DNA from: Cyclobacteriaceae bacterium
GTDB lineage: Bacteria; Bacteroidota; Bacteroidia; Cytophagales; Cyclobacteriaceae
NCBI GenBank assembly: GCA_015488485.1
Contig: WFNR01000018.1
Coordinates: 1 to 63,507 of the forward strand
DNA: 63,507 nucleotides
Direction: 5' to 3'
Shown: in pieces, positions 54,099 to 63,429 of the stretch
How the letters are laid out: each line of letters begins with the position of its first letter
Numbering within the stretch: the first letter of the stretch is position 1
Position numbers and translations under genes: made by a program
Notes under the pieces: model-generated
What the model was told of the DNA's origin: nothing
The model's database searches: none
What the model saw: only the letters and a program-made list of their open reading frames with translations

Positions 54099-54371
54099 AC
54101 GTTCAGGATTTACAGCATCACTAAATGCAAAAATTCAGCGCCCGCAATATTAACGAGTAAGGGTTTTGTTGTCAAGGGTTTAAAATGAAAAATCAGCAGG
54201 AAAATATGACTGCTGCAGCCAATGTTTCCTTGTAAAAAATCACCGTGGGAGTTGCCGCTGGTATCAGCCTTCCAGGTTGGCGAGCCAAATGCTTATTCAC
54301 CCCGGTTTGTACTGAAAAAAAGAAACAGCGATTAGGGCGGAAATCATTAATTTTATGGTCGAAGAATAGCC
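54099..54371. other. Divergent gldA-paaD intergenic region
   Basis: The longest gap in this part, 273 bases. It holds an AT-rich 5' half and a GC-richer stretch at about 54240-54310. TAATTTTA at 54348-54355 is a 7-of-8 -7 element 16 bases before paaD, without a TTG at the right distance. A 16-codon frame starts at 54185 (ATG AAA AAT CAG) and is probably not a gene. No tRNA or known RNA was seen. Confidence 0.45.
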
Positions 54372-54857
54372 ATGAAAGCTGATAAAAAAACCATTCTTGC
54401 CTGGCTCGAACAGGTAAAAGACCCGGAGATACCCACCGTATCGCTGATCGATTTGGGTGTAATTACCGATGTGCTGATTGGTGAGGATGGCCATGTAACA
54501 GTAAAAATGACCCCCACATTTGCCGGCTGCCCGGCTATGGATTATATGCGTAATGAAGTGGAAGAAGTACTGCGCAACAAGGGTGTAGCGGATTTTACCG
54601 TAGAGATGAATTTCGACACCCAGTGGAGCAGCAACAACATTACCAAAAAAGGTCTGCAAGGGCTAAAAAAACATGGTCTGGCACCACCGCCCCGCTATCA
54701 GAAAGTAATTGACCTGGATATACTGGAACATATCGAATGCCCACATTGTGGCAGCAAGCAAACCGTAATGAAGTCTCCTTTCGGCCCTACCCTGTGTCGC
54801 TCGTTGCACTACTGCAACCATTGCCGCCAGGCCTTCGAGCAATTCAAGCCGTTGTAA
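54372..54857 (+). CDS. paaD: Phenylacetyl-CoA epoxidase assembly protein PaaD
   Basis: PaaD is the metal-cluster assembly factor of the phenylacetyl-CoA epoxidase. The 161-residue product has a MIP18/SufT-type domain (1-95, VKDPEIPTVSLIDLGVI, Cys53 in TFAGCPAM) followed by the PaaD-specific zinc ribbon: Cys123 and Cys126 in CPHCGSKQ, and Cys148 and Cys151 in CNHC, with SPFGPTLCRSLHYC between. The C-terminal part fixes the assignment to PaaD rather than a general SufT protein. It lies 5.4 kb from paaC with a lipoprotein and the opposite-strand gld operon between, so it is transcribed separately. It converges with the acyltransferase at a 2-base gap. Confidence 0.93.
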   Translation: MKADKKTILAWLEQVKDPEIPTVSLIDLGVITDVLIGEDGHVTVKMTPTFAGCPAMDYMRNEVEEVLRNKGVADFTVEMNFDTQWSSNNITKKGLQGLKKHGLAPPPRYQKVIDLDILEHIECPHCGSKQTVMKSPFGPTLCRSLHYCNHCRQAFEQFKPL

Positions 54858-54859
54858 GT

Positions 54860-56128
54860 TTAGTTTTCCCGCACCCTTTGTACGCGTTGCAAGATACGCT
54901 CACGCCAGTAAGGTGTCAGCTTGGCATGTTGACCGGCCAGAGCCCAGGCCGTATTAATGGCTAACTCCCATTTCACCCCCGGCTCATCAGGATATTGGGG
55001 GGTAAACCGCCAGGCATATTCACCCTCAAACATCTCCAGGCGCTCCATATACTGCGGCCCCAGATAATCGATATCCTTATGATATAGGGTGATCTTGTGA
55101 CCAGGTAAAGTGATGCACAAATGATCAGGATAAAAGGCCAGACTGCCGATGCCCATCTTTTGCATGCGCCCGGCACCCTTAGTGCGGGTAATAACTGCAC
55201 GTTCAATCTTAAATAAGGGAGTGTCCCCGGCCAGCGTCAACTGTTTGATCATTTCGATAATAAAATTATCGGCCTGCCAATAAAACCACTCGTAAGGGTT
55301 ATCGAAAGGCAATTTGACAGGCGCTGTAAAAAAGCCGTACTCATCAATGGTAATCTGGAGTTTACATTGGCGACACTCAAACCGATTCCTATGCGACTGA
55401 AAGCCGGCAAAAGACTTACACTGCGGGCACTGAAAGAGAATTTTGCCAATATATTCAGCCCTGTGTCCGGAATCTATAAGCACACGATGCTGGCGCAACC
55501 ATTCAATATCATTGTGGCTAAGGCGCTGGGTGATTCTTTTATAAACTTCCTCTTCTGTCAGTTGCCTTACCTCCTCTTTGGTCAGGGTAAGCTCGTAGTC
55601 TATCACCACACGTGCCCTGCGTAAGGGTGTGGCCCAGCGCGGATCAAAAACATAGGCTCCCTGCATGCGGGCCGTAATTACCGGCACCCCGAGCAAGCGC
55701 GCCAGCTTGGCCACAGCCGGATCGATATAGAGGGTATCACCCGCCCAGGTGCGGGTGCCTTCCGGAAACAGCGCCAGGGCGCCTCCATCCTGCACCACCT
55801 TGCGCATATCCCTGATAACCCGGGTGTCGCGAAAGCCTTTTTTCTTAGGGATGGCGCCCAGCCCTTTGAAGAAAGTACCGATCGGCCAATCACGCAAAAT
55901 GGCATCGGAAGAAATAAAATGCGGTGACTTGTCGATAAAATAACTCAGAATGAAAGGGTCGTAGCGCCCGTAATGATTGGCCAGCAGCAGATAAGGTTCA
56001 TCTATCTGCCCTACTTGAGGTGGTATTCTGGCCGATATACGAAAATACCTGACAAAAAACCACATCACCACCCGTACAAACAGCTTGTACAGAGGTTTTA
56101 TTTTATATGGGTTGTTAGCGCCCGCCAA
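54860..56128 (-). CDS. PlsC-like 1-acylglycerol-3-phosphate acyltransferase with zinc ribbon
   Basis: The 422-residue product has an N-terminal membrane helix (about 16-29), the acyltransferase motif NHYGRYD (NHx4D) and FPEGTR (motif III), which place it in the PlsC family. After about residue 220 a C-terminal part of unknown role contains a zinc-ribbon-like cysteine pattern (FQCPQCKS and ECRQCKL) and a beta-rich end. Ordinary PlsC proteins have about 240 residues, so this is an extended form. No ATG precedes the first helix in frame; the best start is a TTG at 56128, which is uncertain. The fdhA stop lies 14 bases upstream, so it may be read from the formate operon. Confidence 0.82.
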   Translation of the reverse strand: MAGANNPYKIKPLYKLFVRVVMWFFVRYFRISARIPPQVGQIDEPYLLLANHYGRYDPFILSYFIDKSPHFISSDAILRDWPIGTFFKGLGAIPKKKGFRDTRVIRDMRKVVQDGGALALFPEGTRTWAGDTLYIDPAVAKLARLLGVPVITARMQGAYVFDPRWATPLRRARVVIDYELTLTKEEVRQLTEEEVYKRITQRLSHNDIEWLRQHRVLIDSGHRAEYIGKILFQCPQCKSFAGFQSHRNRFECRQCKLQITIDEYGFFTAPVKLPFDNPYEWFYWQADNFIIEMIKQLTLAGDTPLFKIERAVITRTKGAGRMQKMGIGSLAFYPDHLCITLPGHKITLYHKDIDYLGPQYMERLEMFEGEYAWRFTPQYPDEPGVKWELAINTAWALAGQHAKLTPYWRERILQRVQRVREN

Positions 56129-56142
56129 TGTCAGCCAGCTTA

Positions 56143-58875
56143 TCAGGCATGGGCATATTGCCCTTTCGACTTACGTATCTTCACAGCTACCACCTTGTAT
56201 TCCGGGCACTTGGCTTCCGAGTCGTACACATCGCTGGTAATCTTGTTTACCATTATCTCGGGAAAATGGAAGGTAGTACTCAACACCCCGGGCTGCACCT
56301 CCTCCGATATCCGGGCGCGGATATCCACCTTGCCACGTGCCGAAGCCACACACACCATATCGCCATCAGCAATGCCGTTGGCGCGGGCATCATCAGGGTG
56401 GATGAGCAACACATCTTCGTTGTTTAGCTCGGCATTATGGGTTCTGCGCGTCATAGCCCCGCAATTGTAGTGCTCCAGTTCGCGATTGGTGGTAATGATG
56501 TAAGGATACTCATCAGCATGCTGAACAATCTCTTGTGAAGGCTGCCACTCGAAGTAACCGATATGCCCCTTGCCGCGCTTAAACTCCTGCACATGCATCA
56601 CCTTGGTATCGGTACCATCTTCGGCTACCGGCCACTGCTTGCCGTTCTCACCCAGTTCTTCCCATTTTATACCCCGGAAAAACGGCACCACCCTGGCCAC
56701 CTCAGCCAATACCCCCGGTGCAGTATAGGGCGGTTGTTCATAGCCCATGCGGTTCATGATATCCACAATAATCTGCCCGTCCACCCTGGCATTACCGATA
56801 GGTGGCAGCACCTGGTTTACCCGTTGCACCCTTCTCTCGCCATTGGTAAATGTGCCTGATTTTTCCATGAATGAGGCCCCCGGCAATACCACATCGGCCA
56901 GCTTGGCAGTTTCGGTCATAAACAGCTCCTGCACGATTACCAAATCCATTTGTTCCAGCGCCTTGATTACCTTGGCCGTATTGGGGTCGGTTTGCACCAC
57001 ATCTTCGCCAATAATCCAAATGGCTTTAAGCTTACCTGCCAGGGCGGCATCAAACATCTCCGGTATTTTATAGCCCACATGGTCGGGCAGGGGTACACCA
57101 TAATGTTGCTCATAAAAGGCCTTCACCTGCGGGTCGGTTACATCCAGATAGCCGGCCCCCTGGTGTGGCTGCACACCCATATCGGCCGCTCCCTGCACAT
57201 TATTCTGTCCTCTGAGCGGATTTACACCTACGCCCCTGCGCCCGATATTGCCGGTAAGCATAGCCAGATCAGCTATTTGCATTACTGTAAAGGTGCCTTG
57301 CGAATGCTCGGTAACACCCAGCCCGTGAAAGGACATGGCATTGGGTGCTGTGGCATAGGCAATGGCTGCCTGACGGGCCAGGTCTTTGTCCACTCCGGTT
57401 ATTTTTTCCAGCTCATCAATATCCAGCGCTTTTATTTGACGGACAAAATCGTCATAGCCTTCGGTACGCTGATCCACAAATTCCTGGTCCACCAGATCCT
57501 CCGTTACGATATAGTACATCAACATATTGAGCAGTGCTACATTGGTGCCCGGCTTAAGTTGCAGATGGTAGTCGGCATAGCGGGCCAGCGGTATCTCTCG
57601 CGGGTCCACCACTATCAGCGTTTTGCCCTGCATGGCAGCCTGTTTGATCTTGGCTCCGGTAACCGGATGGGCAGCCGTAGGGTTGGCGCCAATCAGCAGT
57701 ATGCAATCGGTATATTTCAGGTCTTCTATGGAATTGGTGGCTGCTCCGGTACCAAACGCCCGCTGCATACCCAGTGCCGTAGGCGAATGACATACGCGGG
57801 CACAACCGTCAATATTGTTGGTGCCTATCACAGCCCTGATGAACTTCTGCATCAGATAGTTTTCTTCGTTGGTACAACGTGCCGAAGAAATACCGGCTAT
57901 GGCATCGGCCCCGTGCTGCTCTTTGATTTCCTGCAGACGGCCGGCAATAAAATCATAGGCTTCATCCCAGCTTACCGGTTCAAAGCTGCCGTTGCGCTTG
58001 ATCAGCGGCTCGCGCAGGCGGTCGGGGTGGTTGTAAAACTGAAAGGCATAACGCCCTTTCAGGCAGGTATGGCCCTGGTTTACCTCGGCATCGTAGGGAG
58101 CCGTAATACTCACCACTTCGCCCTGGCGGGTGGCAACCTCCAGGTTGCACCCCACTCCACAATAGGTGCACACCGTGCGGGTAATATTATCGGCCTCAAC
58201 AAATTTAGAGTTGAAAATATCGGTGATAGCTCCGGTAGGGCAGGCCTGGCTACAGGCACCACAACTCACGCAGTCGGAATCGCGAAAGCCCTCGTTCATG
58301 CCCATAGTTACGGTATTGTCAAAGCCACGGCCGGTCATGGTCAGTACCATCTCGCCCTGCACCTCATCACAAGCCCTGATACAGCGATAGCAGTTGATAC
58401 AGGCGGCCAGATCAGCCCGCATATACGGGTGCGACTCATCCCTGGCACGATCCAGATGGTTAGCCCCCGGCCGGTAGCGTACACTTGACATATCCATACC
58501 CACCTCCAGCGCTACTTTTTTCAATTCGTTTTTCTGCGGATGGTCGTGCTCAAACTTATCGGCTGGATAGTCGGTCAGTACCAGCTCCACAATATTCTTG
58601 CGTAAGCGGTTTATTCGTTCGGTATGGGTGTAGATATATGAGCCCGGTGTAACAGGCGTATGGCAGGAAGCCTGTACCTTGGTGGGGCCGTCAGGCCGCA
58701 GGGCCACCTCTACGCTACATACCCGGCATGAGCCATAAGGCTTCAGATTGGGTGCATCGCATAGGGTAGGCACGTAGTCCTGCCCAAAGTGCTGCCGCAG
58801 CAAACTCAGGATGGTCTGCCCCGGCTCAAAGGGCAGCTCTTCGTTGTTTACAAATACCGTATTTGCCTGTGTCAT
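56143..58875 (-). CDS. fdhA: NAD-dependent-type formate dehydrogenase alpha subunit (cysteine form)
   Basis: This is the catalytic molybdopterin (or tungstopterin) subunit that oxidises formate to CO2. From the ATG at 58875 the product is 910 residues; a frame from 58929 would overlap fdhB. An N-terminal [2Fe-2S] ferredoxin-like domain (Cys39, 50, 53, 71) is followed by two [4Fe-4S] sites (Cys159, 162, 165, 169 and Cys202, 205, 208, 212) and the molybdopterin-domain cluster (Cys236, 239, 243, 271). The metal ligand is Cys362 in CARVCHSPT, where many relatives have selenocysteine, so no selenium system is needed. The electron partner is fdhB, 7 bases upstream. The end has AGMTRR-like GAMTRRTHNAEL and KITSDVYD-type segments of the family. 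Confidence 0.95.
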   Translation of the reverse strand: MTQANTVFVNNEELPFEPGQTILSLLRQHFGQDYVPTLCDAPNLKPYGSCRVCSVEVALRPDGPTKVQASCHTPVTPGSYIYTHTERINRLRKNIVELVLTDYPADKFEHDHPQKNELKKVALEVGMDMSSVRYRPGANHLDRARDESHPYMRADLAACINCYRCIRACDEVQGEMVLTMTGRGFDNTVTMGMNEGFRDSDCVSCGACSQACPTGAITDIFNSKFVEADNITRTVCTYCGVGCNLEVATRQGEVVSITAPYDAEVNQGHTCLKGRYAFQFYNHPDRLREPLIKRNGSFEPVSWDEAYDFIAGRLQEIKEQHGADAIAGISSARCTNEENYLMQKFIRAVIGTNNIDGCARVCHSPTALGMQRAFGTGAATNSIEDLKYTDCILLIGANPTAAHPVTGAKIKQAAMQGKTLIVVDPREIPLARYADYHLQLKPGTNVALLNMLMYYIVTEDLVDQEFVDQRTEGYDDFVRQIKALDIDELEKITGVDKDLARQAAIAYATAPNAMSFHGLGVTEHSQGTFTVMQIADLAMLTGNIGRRGVGVNPLRGQNNVQGAADMGVQPHQGAGYLDVTDPQVKAFYEQHYGVPLPDHVGYKIPEMFDAALAGKLKAIWIIGEDVVQTDPNTAKVIKALEQMDLVIVQELFMTETAKLADVVLPGASFMEKSGTFTNGERRVQRVNQVLPPIGNARVDGQIIVDIMNRMGYEQPPYTAPGVLAEVARVVPFFRGIKWEELGENGKQWPVAEDGTDTKVMHVQEFKRGKGHIGYFEWQPSQEIVQHADEYPYIITTNRELEHYNCGAMTRRTHNAELNNEDVLLIHPDDARANGIADGDMVCVASARGKVDIRARISEEVQPGVLSTTFHFPEIMVNKITSDVYDSEAKCPEYKVVAVKIRKSKGQYAHA

Positions 58876-58882
58876 AGTTTTT

Positions 58883-60535
58883 TTATTTAAAATATGCTTG
58901 CAACTCTTCTTCAAAATATTGCAGGGCATTTTTCACACCCAGCGGCAAACCGCCACCCAATGCACACAGCGAGCCGATCTCCATAGTCTCCAGCAGATCA
59001 TCAAGCAGTTGGCGGTCTATCTTGTCGGTGTCGTTCCTGGCGGCCGTCATCATTTCACGACCGCGCACCGAGCCAATGCTGCAAGGATAGCATTTGCCAC
59101 AAGACTCCACGGCCGTAAAGTCAAACAAATGTTCAAGATAGTCGATCATCGGATAATCCTGCGGTACGCACACAATGCCGGCATGGCCCAACAGGAAGCC
59201 GGCCTGCTGGAAGCTCTCAAAGTCGAGCGTCAGGTGCGGTATTTTTTCTGCCGGCACAATGCCTCCCAGCGGCCCACCCACATGTATAGCCTTAACAGGC
59301 TTTTTAAAGCCTCCGCCAATTTCATAGATAAGCTCCTGCAAAGGCATGCCCATCTCGGCCTCCACCACGCCCGGTTTGTTGAAAAACGAGTCGAGCGACA
59401 CCAATTTGGTGCCGGTGGACCGGCCGGTTCCCAGGCTTGCATAGGCGGCTCCTCCCTCTTGTATAATAAAAGGCACAGCCGCCAGCGTTTCCACATTATT
59501 TACTACCGTTGGCTTATTGAACAATCCCTGTTGGGCCGGATATGGCGGCCGGATACGCACTTCCGGGCGCTGCCCTTCAATGGATGACAGCAGGGCGGTT
59601 TCTTCACCACACACATAAGCTCCGGCTCCTTCAATGATCTTAAAACGGAAATCGAAGCCACTGCCGAGAATATCTTCTCCAGTGAGGCCGACATTATCAA
59701 GTGCTGCAATAGCTTCGTCTACTATTTTTATAGATTCCGGATATTCCCCACGGATGTACAGTACCCCCCGGTTGGCGCCCGTTACGAGGCCGGCCACCCA
59801 CATGCCCAGCAATACACTCAGCGGCTGCTCTTCCAGCAGGTAGCGATCGGTAAAAGCTCCGGGGTCACCTTCATCGGCATTACAAACAATGTATTTCTGC
59901 CGCTCAGGCTCATTTTTGCAGGCCTCCAGTTTGATACCCATAGGGAACCCTGCTCCTCCACGGCCACGAATATTGGCTGTTTTGATTTCGGCCAGAGCAC
60001 CTTCCGGGCCCAGAGACAAGGCTTTTTCAGCCAGTTTTTTAAACTCATCCACGGTCAAAGGCTGTGCCGTCAGTACCCTGGTAGATGGCTGATAGTCATT
60101 CAGATAACTCCTTGATTTGTTGGGCGAGTCCTGTAATATTTCATCCAGATTGTTCAGATCAGTACCGGAATAGTTGTGCCCGTTTAGCTGAAAAGCGCTG
60201 TTTTCATAGCAACGCCCCAGGCAACACATATGGCCGATTTCTTCTTTGCTGAAATGGGCAGACAATTTTTCCTGTACGGCCTGCTGGGTGCCGGCCAGCA
60301 TACAAGCGCTGCCGTTGCAAACATGCACCTTTACCCCTTGGTGAGACGGCTTCAAAAAATCATAAAACGAGGCGGCTCCATAGGTTACCGCCTTGCCCAT
60401 CAAAAACTCTTCAGCCAGTTGGCGCAACAATTCGTTGTCAGGCGTACCGTTTTCTTTGGCACCTTGCACCATGCGTTCGAACAAATTATTATCCAAACCT
60501 TTTCTTCCCGATAGCAAACTCAGATTATCCGACAT
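58883..60535 (-). CDS. fdhB: Formate dehydrogenase beta subunit, NuoE-NuoF fusion
   Basis: This is the diaphorase-type subunit that passes electrons from formate to NAD. The 550-residue product has an N-terminal NuoE-like [2Fe-2S] domain (about 30-130, Cys73, Cys78, Cys104 or 105, Cys109) fused to a NuoF-like domain with the FMN/NADH loops GRGGAGFPMG (191-200) and EGDPGAFTDR, and the [4Fe-4S] cysteines 479, 482, 485 and 524. NuoE and NuoF fusions of this type occur in soluble NAD-linked formate dehydrogenases and hydrogenases. Its ATG lies 3 bases after the stop of the small protein upstream and its stop lies 7 bases before fdhA. Confidence 0.93.
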   Translation of the reverse strand: MSDNLSLLSGRKGLDNNLFERMVQGAKENGTPDNELLRQLAEEFLMGKAVTYGAASFYDFLKPSHQGVKVHVCNGSACMLAGTQQAVQEKLSAHFSKEEIGHMCCLGRCYENSAFQLNGHNYSGTDLNNLDEILQDSPNKSRSYLNDYQPSTRVLTAQPLTVDEFKKLAEKALSLGPEGALAEIKTANIRGRGGAGFPMGIKLEACKNEPERQKYIVCNADEGDPGAFTDRYLLEEQPLSVLLGMWVAGLVTGANRGVLYIRGEYPESIKIVDEAIAALDNVGLTGEDILGSGFDFRFKIIEGAGAYVCGEETALLSSIEGQRPEVRIRPPYPAQQGLFNKPTVVNNVETLAAVPFIIQEGGAAYASLGTGRSTGTKLVSLDSFFNKPGVVEAEMGMPLQELIYEIGGGFKKPVKAIHVGGPLGGIVPAEKIPHLTLDFESFQQAGFLLGHAGIVCVPQDYPMIDYLEHLFDFTAVESCGKCYPCSIGSVRGREMMTAARNDTDKIDRQLLDDLLETMEIGSLCALGGGLPLGVKNALQYFEEELQAYFK

Positions 60536-60538
60536 AAC

Positions 60539-60904
60539 TTAACAATTATGATGCGTGTTTGGGTTAGGGTAAAGATCTTTTTCCTCTTCCGGATCGCGCG
60601 TTAAGCATTTAAAATCTTTCTCAATCAACACCCCCAGGGTGCGACCGGAGCTGCCGGCCAAATTCAGCTCAACAGATACCCGGTCTGTAGTAGCCCATTC
60701 AGCAATCACTATCTTGTCCATTTTCAACAAAATAGTATTGTTGGCAAAATGAATATCAGTGGTTATGGCAGGCAATATTTCTACCTGCAAAATATTGCCG
60801 GGAAAATGAGTTTGGCTTTTCACCGGATCGCCAGCGGCCAAACGGTTTACCTCCGGTTCACTCAGCCGGAACCTGACCGTATCATCTTTTATCCTGATCT
60901 TCAT
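60539..60904 (-). CDS. Small formate-operon protein (DUF7009-like), function unknown
   Basis: The 121-residue product has no signal peptide, membrane segment or metal site beyond a Cys near Lys-Asp-Phe and one at the end. Its start, MKIRIKDDTVRFRLSEPEV, and an Asp-x-His-Phe-Ala-Asn segment match a small family known to me only as a companion of fdhD and fdh genes in Bacteroidota (DUF7009). It lies between fdhD (11-base gap) and fdhB (3-base gap) in the same direction, so it probably helps assembly or use of the formate dehydrogenase. No activity is known. Confidence 0.78.
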   Translation of the reverse strand: MKIRIKDDTVRFRLSEPEVNRLAAGDPVKSQTHFPGNILQVEILPAITTDIHFANNTILLKMDKIVIAEWATTDRVSVELNLAGSSGRTLGVLIEKDFKCLTRDPEEEKDLYPNPNTHHNC

Positions 60905-60915
60905 AATGCATAAAT

Positions 60916-61746
60916 TTAAGCAATCCGCTCGAAACCTGTATAAATATTAAAACTGTCTTTTTTTAAAAAGCCCACCAATGTGATGCCGTACTCCTTAGCC
61001 AGTTCAACCGCCAGACTAGAAGGCGCTCCCACAGCAGCTACAAAGGCAATACCAAGCCGCAATGCCTTTTGCACCAGTTCAAAACTCACCCGTCCGCTCA
61101 ACAACAACATGGTCTGACTGGTATCAATTGACGTGAGCAACAGGTTGCCAGCCAGTTTATCCAGGGCATTGTGGCGTCCAACATCTTCCTTGTAAAGCAG
61201 CAAATTGCCCTGCAGGTCGAACAAAGCACTGGCATGTAGCCCACCGGTATGTTTAAAAACCGTTTGGGAAGTTGCCAAACGTTCAGGTAGTTGATGTAAA
61301 ATTTCTTTGCTTACCTTAAAATCACCAACCGGTTTTCGGCAAATTTGCTGCACATGCTCAATCGAAGCTTTACCACAAACCCCGCAGCTGGCGCTGGTAT
61401 AAAAGTTACGGGTGAATCTGGCCACCTCAAAAGGCAACTCAGGAGCCAGCTCCAGGCGCATTATATTTTCTTCAGCACCTGGGTCGGATGCCGGGCAGTA
61501 TTCAGCACTCAGTATATCTTTTTGGTCTTCAATTATACCCTCGGTAAAAAGAAAACCCAGACACAGGTGTTCGTCATCACCGGGCGTACGCATGGTTACG
61601 GTAAGGGTAGTTTGCTCGCGTTGCTTGGGCGGGCCATAACCAACCCTTATTTCCAACGGCTCTTCCACTACCACAAGGTCTTTGGATGTGGTGAGTTCAG
61701 CCTTGTTTATACGCTGAATATCAACCGGATATACGCGTTTTGACAT
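60916..61746 (-). CDS. fdhD: Formate dehydrogenase accessory sulfurtransferase FdhD
   Basis: FdhD passes sulfur to the molybdopterin cofactor so that formate dehydrogenase becomes active. The 276-residue product has the two active cysteines 121 and 124 in SCGVCGK, the RTPGDDEHLCLGFLFTEGII motif, GGLHASALFD, and KEDVGRHNALDKL with LSGRVSFELVQKA. Length is normal. Its ATG lies 3 bases after the fhs stop, so formate ligase, FdhD and the dehydrogenase are made from one transcript. The need for FdhD agrees with the cysteine-type FdhA encoded downstream. Confidence 0.97.
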   Translation of the reverse strand: MSKRVYPVDIQRINKAELTTSKDLVVVEEPLEIRVGYGPPKQREQTTLTVTMRTPGDDEHLCLGFLFTEGIIEDQKDILSAEYCPASDPGAEENIMRLELAPELPFEVARFTRNFYTSASCGVCGKASIEHVQQICRKPVGDFKVSKEILHQLPERLATSQTVFKHTGGLHASALFDLQGNLLLYKEDVGRHNALDKLAGNLLLTSIDTSQTMLLLSGRVSFELVQKALRLGIAFVAAVGAPSSLAVELAKEYGITLVGFLKKDSFNIYTGFERIA

Positions 61747-61749
61747 AAA

Positions 61750-63429
61750 TTATGATAATCCCGTAATATTACCTTCGGCATCAATATCTATGCCCTCGGC
61801 AGCCGGTATCATGGGCAAGCCCGGCATACGCAGCATATTGCCGGTTATCGGAATCACAAATCCGGCCCCGGCTGCAATTTCAATTTCTCGCACAGTTAGT
61901 TTAAACCCTTCCGGTCTACCCAGCAGTTTGGTATTGTCCGACAAAGAATTTTGCGTTTTGGCAATACAAACCGGCAATCCGGTCAGGCCTAGTTTTTCTA
62001 TGGTCTTCAGGTCTTTTTTTGCCTGTGGTTGAAAGACCACCGAACCGGCACCATAAATGGTTTTGGCCACCTTAATAATTTTCTCTTCTATCGTACTCTC
62101 CAGGTCATAAATGGGCTTGAAAGTATCAGGGCCGCCATCGGCTGCTTTCGCTACTTCTTCGGCCAGGTCAGTACAGCCATCACCCCCTTTCTCCCAGCCT
62201 TCACATAAGGCAGCCGGTACCCCCAGATCTTCCTTACAATGACGTTTGAGCGTATTAAGTTCTGCCTCGGTATCCGACACAAATTTGTTGATAGCCACTA
62301 CCACCGGCAGGCCAAACGCCTGGATGTTCTCGATATGCTTGTCGAGATTATCCATTCCTTTTTCAAGCGCAGAAATATTCTCCGTTTTCAAGTCTGCCAG
62401 ATCCTGGCCACCATGATATTTCAGAGCTCTCACCGTAGCTACCAGCACCACAACCTTAGGCGAAAGTCCGGCATATCTGCATTTGATATCCAGGAATTTC
62501 TCAGCACCCAAATCAGCTCCGAAGCCGGCCTCCGTTACTACATAGTCGCTAAGCGACAGGCCCATTTTTGTGGCGATCACCGAATTGGTACCCTGCGCTA
62601 TGTTGGCAAAAGGGCCACCATGTATAATGGCCGGGTTGTTTTCGAGTGTTTGTACCAGATTGGGTTTTATGGCATCTTTCATCAAAGCCGCCATAGCTCC
62701 ATTGGCCTTTAGGTCACGGGCATAAACAGGTTTTTTATCGAAAGTCTCTCCCACATAGATATTACCCATTTTTTCTTTCAAATCAGACAGGTCATTGGCC
62801 AGGCATAAAATGGCCATAATCTCAGAAGCAGCCGTGATATTAAAACCGGCCTCACGCAAAAAGCCCCCCGTTTTACCACCAAGGCCGGTAATTATTTTTC
62901 GCAGGGCACGGTCATTCATATCCATTACCCGTTTCCAGGATACCGTACGCGGATCTATGCCTAAACTATATTTGGGGTTTTGAATATTGTTGTCAATCAG
63001 AGCGGCCAGTAGGTTATTGGCCTTTTCCACAGCAGCAAAATCTCCAGTAAAATGCAGGTTAATATCTTCCATTGGTACAACCTGTGCATAGCCACCTCCG
63101 GCAGCGCCTCCTTTCATACCAAACACGGGGCCTAAAGATGGCTCCCTTAACACTACGGTTGTTTTCTTGCCTATCTTATTAAGTCCTTCAGTAAGCCCTA
63201 TCGAGGTAGTGGTCTTCCCCTCACCAGGAGGAGTAGGTGTAATAGCTGTTACCAGAATAAGTTTTCCTTGTTTTACTTTATCTTCATCGATAAGTTTTAA
63301 GGGTAACTTAGCTTTGTATTTACCATACAGTTCCAGATCGTCAGGTTGAATACCCAGTTTTTGAGCAATTTTATTTATATGAAGCATATTGGCTTCCTGG
63401 GCAATTTCCAAGTCAGTTTTATAAGTCAT
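61750..63429 (-). CDS. fhs: Formate-tetrahydrofolate ligase
   Basis: This enzyme makes 10-formyl-tetrahydrofolate from formate, ATP and tetrahydrofolate. The 559-residue product has the P-loop [53 protein letters not shown] and [11 protein letters not shown], all diagnostic. I use the ATG at 63429, which starts the normal [13 protein letters not shown]; a frame from 63492 would only extend into the promoter region. It is the first gene of the formate operon. With FdhA/B removing formate and Fhs capturing it, the operon can send formate either to CO2 and NADH or to the folate pool, where FolD links it to methylene-tetrahydrofolate. Confidence 0.97.
   Translation of the reverse strand: MTYKTDLEIAQEANMLHINKIAQKLGIQPDDLELYGKYKAKLPLKLIDEDKVKQGKLILVTAITPTPPGEGKTTTSIGLTEGLNKIGKKTTVVLREPSLGPVFGMKGGAAGGGYAQVVPMEDINLHFTGDFAAVEKANNLLAALIDNNIQNPKYSLGIDPRTVSWKRVMDMNDRALRKIITGLGGKTGGFLREAGFNITAASEIMAILCLANDLSDLKEKMGNIYVGETFDKKPVYARDLKANGAMAALMKDAIKPNLVQTLENNPAIIHGGPFANIAQGTNSVIATKMGLSLSDYVVTEAGFGADLGAEKFLDIKCRYAGLSPKVVVLVATVRALKYHGGQDLADLKTENISALEKGMDNLDKHIENIQAFGLPVVVAINKFVSDTEAELNTLKRHCKEDLGVPAALCEGWEKGGDGCTDLAEEVAKAADGGPDTFKPIYDLESTIEEKIIKVAKTIYGAGSVVFQPQAKKDLKTIEKLGLTGLPVCIAKTQNSLSDNTKLLGRPEGFKLTVREIEIAAGAGFVIPITGNMLRMPGLPMIPAAEGIDIDAEGNITGLS

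Noticed and set aside
54185-54235. 16-codon ORF in the gldA-paaD gap
   Set aside because: No promoter at a sensible distance and no sign of selection; too short to call.
54099-54371. tRNA or known small RNA in the largest gap
   Set aside because: No cloverleaf, anticodon arm or known RNA motif could be found by eye.
57700-57900. Possible selenocysteine in formate dehydrogenase
   Set aside because: The metal-ligand position is Cys362 in a normal open frame; no in-frame TGA occurs there.
56950-58488. A 512-codon open frame on the plus strand opposite fdhA
   Set aside because: It runs antisense through conserved fdhA sequence, its protein has no recognisable domain, and long antisense frames are expected opposite GC-rich genes.
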